DNA of 41,223 nt from FEN-1297 sp963787005 (GCA_963787005.1 CAWBBX010000042.1:1-41223); one strand, 5' to 3'. Positions 24,646-33,700 are shown, numbered from the stretch's first letter. Notes: generated from the letters alone by a model not told the origin. Made by a program: numbers and translations.

Positions 24646-25515
24646 ATGAACATGAAGAAACCCGTTTCGGCTATTTTATTAATTTACTGCCCGGATCAAA
24701 CCGGATTGGTCGCATCCGTCACCGAATTTATAGGAAAACATAACGGGAATATTTTATATCTCGATCAGCACGTTGATCTTGAGAAGAAAGTTTTCTTTAT
24801 GCGCATCGAATGGGATCTTGAAAACTTTTCGGTAAAGAGGGAAGAAATAGGAAAAGAATTTGAAGAGAATATCGGAGCAAAGTTCGGTATGACTTGGAAG
24901 CTGCATTTTTCCGACGACCGCATGCACATGGCTGTGTTTGTTTCCGAGATGCCTCACTGCCTTTACGATATTCTTTCGAGATGTCAATCGGCAGAATGGA
25001 AGGTAGATATACCTCTTATTATCAGCAACCATACGACCTTAAAAAATGTCGCCGATAAATTCGATATACCTTTCTCCGTCTTCCCGGTAACAAAACAGAA
25101 CAAGGCCGAACAGGAAGTAAAGCAGTTCGAGCTTTTAAAAGAGAATAATATCGATTTTATAGTTCTGGCAAGATACATGCAGATCTTAAGCGATGATTTC
25201 GTAAATCATTTTCCTAACAGGATAATCAACATTCATCACTCATTCCTTCCCGCTTTCCCCGGCGCGAAGCCTTATCATTCGGCTTACGAAAGAGGCGTGA
25301 AGATAATCGGTTCCACGAGCCACTACGTTACCGCCGAGCTGGACGCGGGGCCGATTATAGAGCAGGATGTAGTACGCGTAAGCCACGCCGATTCGATTTC
25401 CGATCTTATAAGAAAAGGCCGCGATCTCGAAAAGCTTGTGCTTTCCAGAGCGGTATGGAACCATCTTCAAAGAAAAGTTCTTGTGTACGATAACCGCACG
25501 GTGATCTTTACTTAA
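24646..25515 (+). CDS. purU: Formyltetrahydrofolate deformylase
   Basis: A 289-residue enzyme that hydrolyses 10-formyltetrahydrofolate to formate and tetrahydrofolate (EC 3.5.1.10), balancing one-carbon pools for purine synthesis. Residues about 8-85 are an ACT domain (LLIYCPDQTGLVASVTEFI). Residues about 92-285 are a formyltransferase-type domain with ISNH, then INIHHSFLPAFPGAKPYH carrying the catalytic histidine and AELDAGPIIEQD carrying the catalytic aspartate. The length is normal. It stands alone, convergent with the copper-chaperone gene. Confidence 0.93.
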   Translation: MNMKKPVSAILLIYCPDQTGLVASVTEFIGKHNGNILYLDQHVDLEKKVFFMRIEWDLENFSVKREEIGKEFEENIGAKFGMTWKLHFSDDRMHMAVFVSEMPHCLYDILSRCQSAEWKVDIPLIISNHTTLKNVADKFDIPFSVFPVTKQNKAEQEVKQFELLKENNIDFIVLARYMQILSDDFVNHFPNRIINIHHSFLPAFPGAKPYHSAYERGVKIIGSTSHYVTAELDAGPIIEQDVVRVSHADSISDLIRKGRDLEKLVLSRAVWNHLQRKVLVYDNRTVIFT

Positions 25516-25526
25516 ATTTAGCAGAG

Positions 25527-25553
25527 ATCGTTTTCGTTTACGATTGTTTTTTT
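25527..25553 (+). terminator. Weak terminator after purU
   Basis: A short ATCGT (25527-25531)/ACGAT (25540-25544) stem is followed by a T-rich run, partly inside the end of the convergent gene. The stem is only five base pairs. Confidence 0.35.
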
Positions 25554-25945
25554 ACAAGCGCTTTTATTTTTATTATTCCGCCATTCTTAAAATGCAGTGC
25601 GGCCCAAACGTGCCCGCCTGCCTTAAGCTTTTTCTTAAGCTGAACAAACATTACGTGATAGCCGCCCGGCTCGAATTTTGCGGAAGAATGAGGCTTGACT
25701 ACTAGATATTTTATGTGCCTCATACCCATCAGTCCGTCTTTCTTGAAAGTCTCATGGATCATTACCATCTTGGCGGCATCCGATGAAACATCGAATAATG
25801 TATCCGGCTTGTCGGTGTTATTTTTAATCTCAAAGTAAAGCGCGCTGTTCATTCCCTTATCGGCGGGTCTTATCCAAGCGCCGTCTACTTTTATTCCGGG
25901 TTTTCCTGTATTGAACAATGTTAAGAAAGCAAGAACTAATAGCAT
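25538..25945 (-). CDS. PCu(A)C periplasmic copper chaperone
   Basis: A 135-residue exported protein with a short N-terminal signal (MLLVLAFLTLF). The copper site fits the family pattern H-x10-M-x21-H-x-M exactly: H64, M75, H97 and M99. Such proteins carry Cu(I) in the periplasm to the Cu-A or Cu-B centres of cytochrome oxidase, often with SCO1. The SCO1-like gene lies directly upstream, with one base between its stop and this start, so both are in one operon. Confidence 0.92.
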   Translation of the reverse strand: MLLVLAFLTLFNTGKPGIKVDGAWIRPADKGMNSALYFEIKNNTDKPDTLFDVSSDAAKMVMIHETFKKDGLMGMRHIKYLVVKPHSSAKFEPGGYHVMFVQLKKKLKAGGHVWAALHFKNGGIIKIKALVKKQS

Positions 25946-25946
25946 T

Positions 25947-26564
25947 CTAATCTCCTAATGATTTTACATCTTTAATTATTTCATCTACAGGCGCTTTGCT
26001 GCCGCGGTACTCGTTCCTTATATGCCCGTCTTTGTCTATCAATGTGATCCTGTCGGTGTGAGTAAAGTAATAGACCGGTTCACCGTCGTCGGTAAACGTG
26101 GTGTCGCCGGGAATAGCGATTACTTCCATATGATGAAGCAGCGTATCCACCACAGCATTTTTACCGGTGAGGAAAGAGAATGTGCCGTAATCTACGCTCC
26201 TTATGTCACCGTAATCGCGGAGTACAGAGGGGGTGTCCCTGTCGGGATCGAACGAAAGCTCTATAAATTTCACATTATTAAATCCGTCGGCTTTAAGCTT
26301 GTCTTCAATCATCTGCATGTTATGGGTTGTAAGTGGACAAATATCGGGACAGTGTGTGTAGATAAATGTCATCAAAACAGTCTCGCCCTTAAAATCATCG
26401 GGAAAATTCACAGCGCTGCTGTCCTGGTTAATCAGTTTATAAGGTCCGCCTGTAATCGCTCTGTCGTCCGGCAGTTTCTTCCCGCAGCCGTTAATTAATA
26501 AAAGCGCGAGTATTGCACCCGCAATACCGTAAACAGTAAAAGCGGGCTTAAATTTTAAAAACAT
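25947..26564 (-). CDS. SCO1/SenC copper-delivery lipoprotein
   Basis: A 205-residue thioredoxin-fold protein. LLLINGC (C27) is a lipobox, so it is membrane-anchored in the periplasm. The copper ligands of the family are present: C72 and C76 in THCPDICP and H169 in YYFTHTD. SCO proteins help load copper into cytochrome c oxidase or control thiol redox state. It is the first gene of a two-gene operon with the PCu(A)C chaperone and diverges from the DUF2231-regulator-kinase operon. Confidence 0.93.
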   Translation of the reverse strand: MFLKFKPAFTVYGIAGAILALLLINGCGKKLPDDRAITGGPYKLINQDSSAVNFPDDFKGETVLMTFIYTHCPDICPLTTHNMQMIEDKLKADGFNNVKFIELSFDPDRDTPSVLRDYGDIRSVDYGTFSFLTGKNAVVDTLLHHMEVIAIPGDTTFTDDGEPVYYFTHTDRITLIDKDGHIRNEYRGSKAPVDEIIKDVKSLGD

Positions 26565-26685
26565 TCCTATAATCCTTCCGAATGAGTCTCTTTGTTAGTA
26601 TGAAGTGGAATTTTTTGATGTGTAATATTAAGAAAAACTACCAAGAAATTATATGAGTAAAAATATAACTGTGACGGGGAAGCGG

Positions 26686-26703
26686 TTTTAAGGAGATTTT
26701 AAG
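26686..26703. promoter_or_regulatory. Direct repeat TTTTAAG-N4-TTTTAAG, candidate response-regulator site
   Basis: TTTTAAG occurs at 26686-26692 and again at 26697-26703, 11 bp apart, in the gap between the divergent SCO1 and DUF2231 genes. OmpR-family regulators bind tandem half-sites about one helical turn apart. The same pattern is upstream of the rubrerythrin gene (29414-29432), with the regulator gene lying between the two sites. Binding is inferred. Confidence 0.5.
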
Positions 26704-26765
26704 AAAAACCTTAGATGCGATTAAGATTGGCAGACGTAACTTGGCTGCTAAAAAAGGAGAACATT

Positions 26766-27287
26766 ATGTTTGGATTACCTTTTATACACCCTATGATAGT
26801 ACATTTTCCGATAGCTTTATTAATAATCGGATTTTTATCCGATCTAATCGGGACAATATGGAAGAAAGAATTTTTTAGCAAAGCAGGCTTTTATTTATTA
26901 ATTTTAGGAACATTAGGGGTTCTTGCCGCATATTTTACGGGTAATTTAGCCGGGGACGGGCTGACGGAAGCCGGTCCGCTTAAGCAGGCGCTGGAGCTTC
27001 ATGAAGAAGCTGCCGAGCTCTCGCTTTGGTTAATGGCCGCTACCGCTGTTATGCGTATTGCTTTCGTTCTTACTAAGAGATATAAAGGCATTCTTCAGTG
27101 GGCGGCACTTCTGTTGTTTTTTATCGGTGTTCTTTCCGTCGCCAGAACCGGATATTACGGAGGGGAGCTTGTTTTCAAACATGCGGCCGGTGTTCAGTTT
27201 AGCCTGGGAGCTTCATTCGATTCGGGAAATACATCCGGTGAACAAGCGGAAAAAGCCGAGGGTTCCGAAACTTCCGATAATGATTAG
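26766..27287 (+). CDS. DUF2231-family membrane protein
   Basis: A 173-residue protein with four membrane helices. The open frame goes up to 26715, but the ATG at 26766 has a strong AAAGGAGA site and begins with the family N-terminus FIHPMIVHFPIALL, so it is preferred. Conserved histidines sit in HPMIVHF, LHEEAAE and FKHAAGV and could bind heme, though the family has no firm function. The C-terminus is an acidic soluble tail. It leads an operon with the regulator and kinase and faces the copper genes. Confidence 0.8.
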   Translation: MFGLPFIHPMIVHFPIALLIIGFLSDLIGTIWKKEFFSKAGFYLLILGTLGVLAAYFTGNLAGDGLTEAGPLKQALELHEEAAELSLWLMAATAVMRIAFVLTKRYKGILQWAALLLFFIGVLSVARTGYYGGELVFKHAAGVQFSLGASFDSGNTSGEQAEKAEGSETSDND

Positions 27288-27298
27288 GGGATTAGTAA

Positions 27299-27970
27299 TT
27301 GCGTATTCTAATTGTTGAAGATGAAAAAGGTATAGCAAACTTCCTGAAAGACGGGCTGGAAGAAGAATCGTTTGCTGTTGACGTTGCCCAAGACGGCAAT
27401 ACCGGGCTCCAAATGGCCGTGACGAACGATTACGATCTTATACTGCTGGACTGGATGATTCCCGGTATAAGCGGGATTGAAGTATGCAGGCAAATAAGAA
27501 AAAACGATATCAATATTCCGATTATTTTTCTGACCGCTAAAGATACACTGCAGGACACAATTTTCGGGCTGGAAGCGGGCGCCAACGATTATTTAAAGAA
27601 GCCTTTTGAATTCGCCGAGCTTCTGGCTAGGATCAGGGTTCAGTTGAGAACGAAGGAAGGAGAGACGACGCGGCTGACTTTAGGAACCATCGCAATGGAT
27701 CTCGACAGGCACCAGGTTTACAACGATTCCCGTGAAGTTATTCTTACTCAAAAAGAATTTGCCCTGCTTGAATATCTGATCAGGAATAAAGGGAAGGTAT
27801 GTACAAGAACTAATATCATCGAACATGTCTGGGATATACACTTCGATTCCGATACTTCTGTTATTGACGTCTATATAAATTTTCTGAGAAAGAAGCTTGA
27901 GCTCGGTAACGGCGGTCAATATATAAGAACTGTTAGAGGCGTTGGATATATTGCCGAAGAGGTAAAATGA
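27299..27970 (+). CDS. OmpR-family response regulator
   Basis: A 223-residue two-domain regulator. The receiver domain (1-115) has E7 and D8, phospho-acceptor D51 in LILLDWMIPG, T79 and K100 or K101 in YLKKPF. A winged-helix DNA-binding domain (about 125-222) ends with the family hallmark TVRGVGYIAEE. It is closest in style to the CusR/heavy-metal group. It uses a TTG start 11 bp after the DUF2231 stop, with AGGGGA upstream. It overlaps the histidine kinase gene by four bases (ATGA). Context suggests control of the local copper/redox genes. Confidence 0.92.
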   Translation: MRILIVEDEKGIANFLKDGLEEESFAVDVAQDGNTGLQMAVTNDYDLILLDWMIPGISGIEVCRQIRKNDINIPIIFLTAKDTLQDTIFGLEAGANDYLKKPFEFAELLARIRVQLRTKEGETTRLTLGTIAMDLDRHQVYNDSREVILTQKEFALLEYLIRNKGKVCTRTNIIEHVWDIHFDSDTSVIDVYINFLRKKLELGNGGQYIRTVRGVGYIAEEVK

Positions 27971-29349
27971 ATTTCAGCCTTCGTAATAGAATTGCATTCT
28001 TTTATATTGTCGCTACGGCGTTGTTAACCGTTCTTCTCTTTACTACCGTGTATTACGTCGTTTCCGATACCGTTTATGATCATCTCGATTCCGATCTCGA
28101 TTCTGAAGCCGCGGAAATTTTTAATAACCTGGTTATCTTGCAGAATGACATAATTTTTGCCAATCCTTTCGAGTGGACCGAAAGGGAGCACGGCCAGGTA
28201 GAGGTAAATCCGGTGTTCATACAAATAACCGATTCACGGGGCGCTGTGTTGAAAAAAACACCTAACCTCGGCAAGGTTAAACTTCGCGTAGATACCCTCC
28301 TTTTATCGAAACATTATTTGAGCACCACTTTATCCGGCTCCCCTACACGGCAAATGCAGACGCCAATTCAAAATCCAACGGGGAAGGTATTGGGATTCAT
28401 TATTATCTCAATTCCGCTTGAGGAATCTGCGCTTGTGCTTGAAAATTTAAGATGGGTTCTGCTCATAGCTTTTCCCCTGGTTTTGTTGTTGTTGTTTTTA
28501 ATATCCAGGTTCATAGCCGGAAAGAGTATATCTCCTATTAACAAGGTAATCTTAACGGCACAGCATATAACCAGAGAAAACATTAATGAAAGGATTGAAC
28601 TGCCGCCGCATAAAGACGAGATATTTAAGCTCACTTCCACGGTTAACAAGCTTCTCGATCGACTTGAAGACGCTGTCTTGAGAGAAAAACAGTTTACTTC
28701 GGATGCCTCGCACGAACTGCGAACGCCTCTTGCCGTTATTAAGGGGACACTGGAGGTTCTGATCAGAAAACCAAGGGAAGTGGAACAGTACGAGAACAAG
28801 ATAAAATACTGCATCGGCGAAGTAGACCGCATGTCTGGGCTGGTGGAGCAGCTTTTGATGCTTGCCAGATACGAGAGCGGTAAAATAAAACCGTTAATAA
28901 GCGAGATAAACGTGAATGCGCTCTTGTCCTCGGTAATTAGCAGAAACAAAGAACTTATACGGAAGAAAAAAATTGAGATAAATATCAGCGGCTCTGACGG
29001 GATTATCGTTAGCGCCGATCAGTCGATGTTGGAAGTTATTTTGGACAATCTTCTTTCAAACGCGGTTAAATATTCATCTGAAAGAAGTGTCATCGACTTT
29101 GTCGCAGAAAAAAAAGATACGGGTATAATTCTGACCTTAAAGGACTACGGAATAGGTATGACGCCGGATCAATCTTCCAGAATATTTGATAGATTTTACC
29201 GGGCTGATGAATCCAGGAATTCAGATGTGCACGGTAACGGTCTCGGGTTATCGATAGTGAAAAAATTATCGGATCTGCAGGGATTAAAAATTACTTTAGT
29301 CAGCAAGCCTTCCGAAGGCTCCGCGTTTTCTATATTGTTCAACGGATAA
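27967..29349 (+). CDS. Sensor histidine kinase
   Basis: A 460-residue membrane sensor. It has helix 1 (about 9-31), a periplasmic sensing domain of about 130 residues, helix 2 (about 160-181), a HAMP linker, a dimerisation domain with H249 in FTSDASHELRTPLAVIKG, and an ATPase domain with N box DNLLSNAVKYS, then KDYGIGM and GNGLGLSIVKK. All catalytic motifs are intact. It is translated together with the preceding regulator, which it should phosphorylate. The periplasmic domain has no obvious cysteine or histidine cluster for metal, so the signal is unknown. Confidence 0.93.
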   Translation: MNFSLRNRIAFFYIVATALLTVLLFTTVYYVVSDTVYDHLDSDLDSEAAEIFNNLVILQNDIIFANPFEWTEREHGQVEVNPVFIQITDSRGAVLKKTPNLGKVKLRVDTLLLSKHYLSTTLSGSPTRQMQTPIQNPTGKVLGFIIISIPLEESALVLENLRWVLLIAFPLVLLLLFLISRFIAGKSISPINKVILTAQHITRENINERIELPPHKDEIFKLTSTVNKLLDRLEDAVLREKQFTSDASHELRTPLAVIKGTLEVLIRKPREVEQYENKIKYCIGEVDRMSGLVEQLLMLARYESGKIKPLISEINVNALLSSVISRNKELIRKKKIEINISGSDGIIVSADQSMLEVILDNLLSNAVKYSSERSVIDFVAEKKDTGIILTLKDYGIGMTPDQSSRIFDRFYRADESRNSDVHGNGLGLSIVKKLSDLQGLKITLVSKPSEGSAFSILFNG

Positions 29350-29413
29350 CCGGCGAACAGTCCTCTATATGTGAATCAATGTTTCTGCCTCCCGCTGTTT
29401 TAACGACCTGGAG

Positions 29414-29432
29414 TTTTTAAGCTATTTTTAAG
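29414..29432. promoter_or_regulatory. Direct repeat TTTTTAAG-N3-TTTTTAAG upstream of the rubrerythrin gene
   Basis: TTTTTAAG at 29414-29421 and 29425-29432 has the same 11-bp period and core as the site at 26686-26703. It lies about 80 bp before the rubrerythrin start, a fitting place for activation by the upstream-encoded response regulator. Confidence 0.5.
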
Positions 29433-29513
29433 ATAAAATTAAAGATGGTTATAGGATCAACGCCGTATTTTTGAACAGTATTTATTAAGAAACAATATAA
29501 GGGAGATAAACTC

Positions 29514-30140
29514 ATGAACAGAAAATCTGTATTAATGGTAATTTTGTCATTACTTGTAATGGCGGGTATGGGACACGCGAAGGACCTTCCGGCTAAGGCT
29601 GCTACCGTAATCAATATAAAAGAGGCAATAAAAGGCGAAACTACCGCCAGCGCCAAGTACGCGGCTTACGCGGAAAAAGCCAGGGCAGAAGGATTCGACA
29701 AAGTAGCGCTACTTTTCGAAGCGGCTTCAAAATCGGAAGGAATTCACGCCAACAATCACCGCGCGGCGTTAGAACAACTCGGTGAAAGTATGGAAAAAGT
29801 AACTCCGGAATTTGAAGTTAAATCGACGAAGGAAAATCTGCAGGACGCTGTTAACGGCGAATCGTACGAGGTCGCGACTATGTATCCGGGCTTTATAAAA
29901 ACCGCAAACAAGGCCGGAGTAAGCATAGCGCTAATTTCTTTTAACTACGCTTATCAGACGGAGAAGAAACATAAGGCCCTTTATCAGAATGCCTTAAACA
30001 AGTTGAATGAAGGAAAGGAAAATACTCTTTCCAATAAATATATGGTTTGCACAACGTGCGGAAATACTTATGACGGTGATGCACCGAACAGATGCGGTAT
30101 TTCTATGACCCCCAAAGAGAGATTTCTAACAATCCAATAA
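29514..30140 (+). CDS. Exported rubrerythrin with an incomplete rubredoxin domain
   Basis: A 208-residue protein. Residues 1-22 form a signal peptide (MAGMGHA then KDLPA), unusual for rubrerythrins, which are mostly cytoplasmic. The di-iron four-helix bundle has E42 (KGETTAS), E75 with H78, E116 (NGES) and E150 with H153. The C-terminal rubredoxin-like knuckle has C179, C182 and C194, but the fourth cysteine is replaced by S197 (CGIS). Rubrerythrins reduce hydrogen peroxide. Here the electron-entry site may be altered or lost. It sits just after the two-component pair and a matching direct-repeat site. Confidence 0.88.
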   Translation: MNRKSVLMVILSLLVMAGMGHAKDLPAKAATVINIKEAIKGETTASAKYAAYAEKARAEGFDKVALLFEAASKSEGIHANNHRAALEQLGESMEKVTPEFEVKSTKENLQDAVNGESYEVATMYPGFIKTANKAGVSIALISFNYAYQTEKKHKALYQNALNKLNEGKENTLSNKYMVCTTCGNTYDGDAPNRCGISMTPKERFLTIQ

Positions 30141-30166
30141 AACAATTTTGGGTATTGAAGATTATG

Positions 30167-30202
30167 AATCCGCCTGACTCGCAAGTCAGGCGGATTTTTT
30201 TT
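30167..30202 (+). terminator. Strong rho-independent terminator
   Basis: AATCCGCCTGACT (30167-30179) pairs with AGTCAGGCGGATT (30184-30196), followed by eight T. It ends the rubrerythrin transcript. Confidence 0.93.
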
Positions 30203-30340
30203 GTCGGGCACTGAATAAATTATTTCCTTAGTGGATTAAGGATTATTTTTTTTATAGATTATAAAAGAAATAAGGCACTCAAAAATTATCCCGATTATCC
30301 GAATTAAGCCTTCTTATAGAAGGGGTATTGGAGAATACGA

Positions 30341-30703
30341 ATGGCTTATAAGTTAGGGTTTGAACAGAAAGAGGGCTTTCTCTCCATTTCAATGGAAGGA
30401 CCGGAATCATACGCTAACGCGCTGAAATTCTGGGAAGATCTTGCCGAAAAAGCACGCTCCGAAAACCACACCAAATTTTTGATAGTTGATAAAGTATCGG
30501 GCAGTCTTTCAACAACGGAAATATTCTACTTGAGCGAAAAAATAGCAAAGTTGTTCCTCGGTAAGATTATAGCCTATGTCGATCCGAAGAAAGAAACATA
30601 CGATCATAATAAATTCGGTGAGACAGTTGTTTACAAAAGGGGGGTAATAGCTCAAGTATTCGAATCCGAAACGGAAGCGGCGGAATGGCTGATCGGCTTT
30701 TAA
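30341..30703 (+). CDS. Small SpoIIAA/STAS-like protein
   Basis: A 120-residue soluble protein of alternating strands and helices. The order is a strand pair (GFEQKEGFLSISMEG), a helix (NALKFWEDLAEKAR), a strand (KFLIVDKV), a helix, a strand (IIAYVDPKK) and a C-terminal helix (ESETEAAEWLIGF). This resembles the SpoIIAA-like fold, but no conserved phosphorylatable serine is obvious. It is a single gene with its own GGAG site, flanked by gaps of 200-260 bp. The function is unknown. Confidence 0.55.
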   Translation: MAYKLGFEQKEGFLSISMEGPESYANALKFWEDLAEKARSENHTKFLIVDKVSGSLSTTEIFYLSEKIAKLFLGKIIAYVDPKKETYDHNKFGETVVYKRGVIAQVFESETEAAEWLIGF

Positions 30704-30966
30704 TTGCGGATCTTTGATTTACAATTACTTTTATTCGTGTATTTTCGCCGGCGAGTGTTCGGCATATTCACCGCAAATATATCATCCGGAAACAATTAAC
30801 CCCGGGCAAGTCTTTCTGGTGGTAACCTTCCTTTAATATAGAAAATATTTTTGTAAATTTAATATACAGTATTATCGAGCCGGCGCAATAAATTTCATTT
30901 AATACATGATATTGACGCTCGGACATTAGTCGGCCTTAACCATTCTATTTCAGCAAGGGGTTATAT

Positions 30967-32973
30967 ATGCGCTCACTTCGCGGTTCCTTTTTAGCCTTAA
31001 CAATAACAATTATCCTCTCAGCCTTTAACCTGCATGCCCAGGGAAATGTTTATCTTGTTCTCGGCTCAGATACGGGTATATGGGACGGGCTGGGCATGTC
31101 GACGTTTCATGATACATACAGGTTCCACCTTTATACAGATCCCACGCAGAACTCATATAAAGTTATGGACCCTTCTTTCCGCGAGGGATTAAAGGACTCT
31201 TACGGCAATACCCTCAAACTGACCTGGTGGATAATGGGCGGAAATACTTTCAGGTACGCAACAAATACAAATATACCGCTTCCAAACACTATGGTTATGT
31301 ACCTCATGAAAAAATATCACATGGACGCCATACAACATTGGGGAGACGAGCTTTCCCTGCATTATCATACATGGGTCTGGTACGATTATAACGGTGACGG
31401 TAAATTCTATTGGAACCAGGCTCAGAATTTTCCGCAAACCAAGGATGACTTCGACGTGATTATGGCGCAGTACCTGCTGGAAGAGGATGTTTATCCTGTT
31501 TCATTTAGAAGCGGCTGGCATTATATGGACAACGATTGGCAGAATTATCTGAACACTCTTCTTCCTTACAGTATGCACGATGATTATCCGAACGTGCATG
31601 TCGATACTCTCGAACCGATAGATAACGATTACGATTGGTCTAAATCATCCAGCGAGTTTGTGCCGTTCCATCCTTCAACAACAAACTACCAACTGCCGGG
31701 CGACGGCAAAGGATGGGACTTGCGGTCTATTTATATGGCTAGAATGGATACATCTTTAATGGGTCACGTCTTTTCGCAGGCGCAGAAGGGAATAGATCAG
31801 GTCGTTTGTTTATGGGCTCATCTTCCGGAAGCTGATTTTACCGACAACATAAAAAGAATAGATTCTTTGGCTCACGAAGTCGCGGCTAAATATCCCGGTA
31901 TTAAATTTCGCTACTGCACCGCAGTTGAAGCAATGCAGAGATGGCTTAAGGCTTCCGATACGACGAGTCCGCACGTGAGTTTTACAAAGGAAGAGTCAGG
32001 CGACAAAATCAGATTTTCCGTGCAAACCGACGAGCCGATATTCCAGGCGGAACCGTTTGTCGCTGTTAAGGATATTTATCAGCAATACAAGATAGTTAAA
32101 TGTCAGCCTGACGGAACAAACAAATGGGTGACGTCGGAATGGTTTAATAAATCGGATATAGCTAAAGCAGGCGTAGCCGTTACGGATACCGTCGGAAATC
32201 TGACTAAAGCGTTTATAAATATTTTGCCTGATGATGAATTTATAGATAATAAAAATTCAGGTTACCAGGAAACCGCCGGCAGCTGGGGTGATCTTGCCGC
32301 CGAGGATACCTGGGATCTTATTGCAAGAACCGCTTCGGTTAAGCCGGGCGATTCCGCTTCCGTAAAGTTTAGTCCGGTGATAAGTCAACCGGGACTGTAC
32401 AACATATTCGTTAGAGTACCGTCAACATCAAATTCGGTGGAGAAAACAAAATTCGGAATTTTCTCCGGCAGCATAAAAATTGATTCGGTTATGTTCAATC
32501 ATTCTCTTGATGCTGATAAATGGATATATCTCGGCACCGAAAACCTTACTGCCGGAAGCGGAAATTATGTAACAATGACAGGCTTCGGCAGCGGTTCCGC
32601 AAATAAGCTTATGGCCGCCGACGTAATGAAATTTACAGCGCTGGTTCCTAAGAAGCATCTTTACATTCCGCAGTATCTTGTAGATTTCGGACTCGTAAGT
32701 CAGGACGACTCCGTTTCCGCCGAAGTGGTGCTTACAAATACCGGAACGGATAACTTAACCGTCACCGGGATTTCATCAAAAAACAACAACATAACCGTTA
32801 CTGCCGGAAAGTTGCCCTTTGTTATTCCGGGGATGAGCTCCGATACTATCAAAGTGAAATACCATGCCTCTACGATAGGTTCGCTCGTGGATACACTTTT
32901 TATTTTAAGCGATGATCCGCTTGCTGCTCAACACCCGGTCCCTATCACGGCGCAGGTGGAGTCGTTCTTTTAA
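30967..32973 (+). CDS. Secreted multidomain protein, N-terminal part (NodB-like domain, golvesin-like and ASH-like beta domains)
   Basis: This part has 668 residues. The signal peptide (1-25) ends at LHAQG. Residues about 27-330 form a domain with D35 (GSDTG), LHYH (H132, H134) and RSGWHY (R181), reminiscent of NodB-type polysaccharide deacetylases, although the family is not certain. Residues about 425-555 resemble a golvesin C-terminal/carbohydrate-binding-like beta domain. Residues about 560-660 resemble an ASH (SPD-2/Hydin) immunoglobulin-like domain. The frame ends at TAA 32971-32973, directly after a UUU codon. The next frame continues the same protein into a second golvesin-like domain and a T9SS tail, so this is one gene of about 2.7 kb, shifted by +1. 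Confidence 0.75.
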   Translation: MRSLRGSFLALTITIILSAFNLHAQGNVYLVLGSDTGIWDGLGMSTFHDTYRFHLYTDPTQNSYKVMDPSFREGLKDSYGNTLKLTWWIMGGNTFRYATNTNIPLPNTMVMYLMKKYHMDAIQHWGDELSLHYHTWVWYDYNGDGKFYWNQAQNFPQTKDDFDVIMAQYLLEEDVYPVSFRSGWHYMDNDWQNYLNTLLPYSMHDDYPNVHVDTLEPIDNDYDWSKSSSEFVPFHPSTTNYQLPGDGKGWDLRSIYMARMDTSLMGHVFSQAQKGIDQVVCLWAHLPEADFTDNIKRIDSLAHEVAAKYPGIKFRYCTAVEAMQRWLKASDTTSPHVSFTKEESGDKIRFSVQTDEPIFQAEPFVAVKDIYQQYKIVKCQPDGTNKWVTSEWFNKSDIAKAGVAVTDTVGNLTKAFINILPDDEFIDNKNSGYQETAGSWGDLAAEDTWDLIARTASVKPGDSASVKFSPVISQPGLYNIFVRVPSTSNSVEKTKFGIFSGSIKIDSVMFNHSLDADKWIYLGTENLTAGSGNYVTMTGFGSGSANKLMAADVMKFTALVPKKHLYIPQYLVDFGLVSQDDSVSAEVVLTNTGTDNLTVTGISSKNNNITVTAGKLPFVIPGMSSDTIKVKYHASTIGSLVDTLFILSDDPLAAQHPVPITAQVESFF

Positions 32974-33700
32974 ACTGGTCGACAACGGGGACTCTCTCGT
33001 TTATAAAGAATCCGGAGAGTGGAGCTATAGCAGCGCCCATGGTTACGGAGGTACTAGCAGATACGCGTATCTTAGACAATCACCTCGCGCCTGGGCGAGT
33101 TTTACAACTGTTATTAATAGAAGCGGCGTTTATAATATTGAAGAGCTAGTACCGACAACAGTCAATGCGGCAACCCGCGCTCTTTATGTTTTAAGTATAG
33201 GCGGGGTTCCGGTCGATTCGATTATTGTAAATCAAAATACGGGAAGCGGCGACTGGGTAAAAGTAACAAAATCCGACATACCTGCCGGTGTGAGCGTTGA
33301 GCTGAAGGTAATTGATACTGGCGAGTCGACCCCAGGAGCGGTACTCAGAGCCGACGCCGTAAAGTTTTCGCTGGTTACTGAAATTACGGATGTTAACGGC
33401 GAAAAAAATGCGACCGTAAAAGAATATAATCTTGATCAGAACTATCCGAATCCGTTCAACCCGTCGACCGTTATTTCTTACCAGCTGCCGGTAAGCGGAA
33501 AGGTGACGTTAAAAATTTATGATGTACTGGGTAACGAGGTAACCACCCTCGTCGATAGAATAGAAACCGCAGGCATGCATCAAGTTGTATTCAACACACA
33601 ACAGACTACAGACCACAAACCTTTGTCGAGCGGAATTTATTTTTACAGGATAGAAGCAGGCAGCTTTATTCAGACGAAGAAGATGATTCTGCTGAAGTAA
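32974..33700 (+). CDS. Secreted multidomain protein, C-terminal part with T9SS sorting tail
   Basis: This is the continuation of the preceding gene in the +1 frame. Reading UUC UUU, skipping one U, then AAA CUG joins the two parts. It holds a golvesin-like beta domain (LVYKESGEWSYSSAHGYGG to VLRADAVKFSLV) and a type A T9SS C-terminal sorting domain (NYPNPFNPSTVISYQL, then KIYDVLGNEVTTLVD, ending FIQTKKMILLK). Without this part the product would be exported to the periplasm but not passed through the outer membrane. An upstream in-frame start at 32912 exists but lies inside the other frame. Confidence 0.75.

Noticed and set aside
28368..28949. 193-residue minus-strand open frame inside the histidine kinase gene
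   Set aside because: Shadow frame, serine-rich and without motifs; the plus-strand kinase has all its catalytic boxes.
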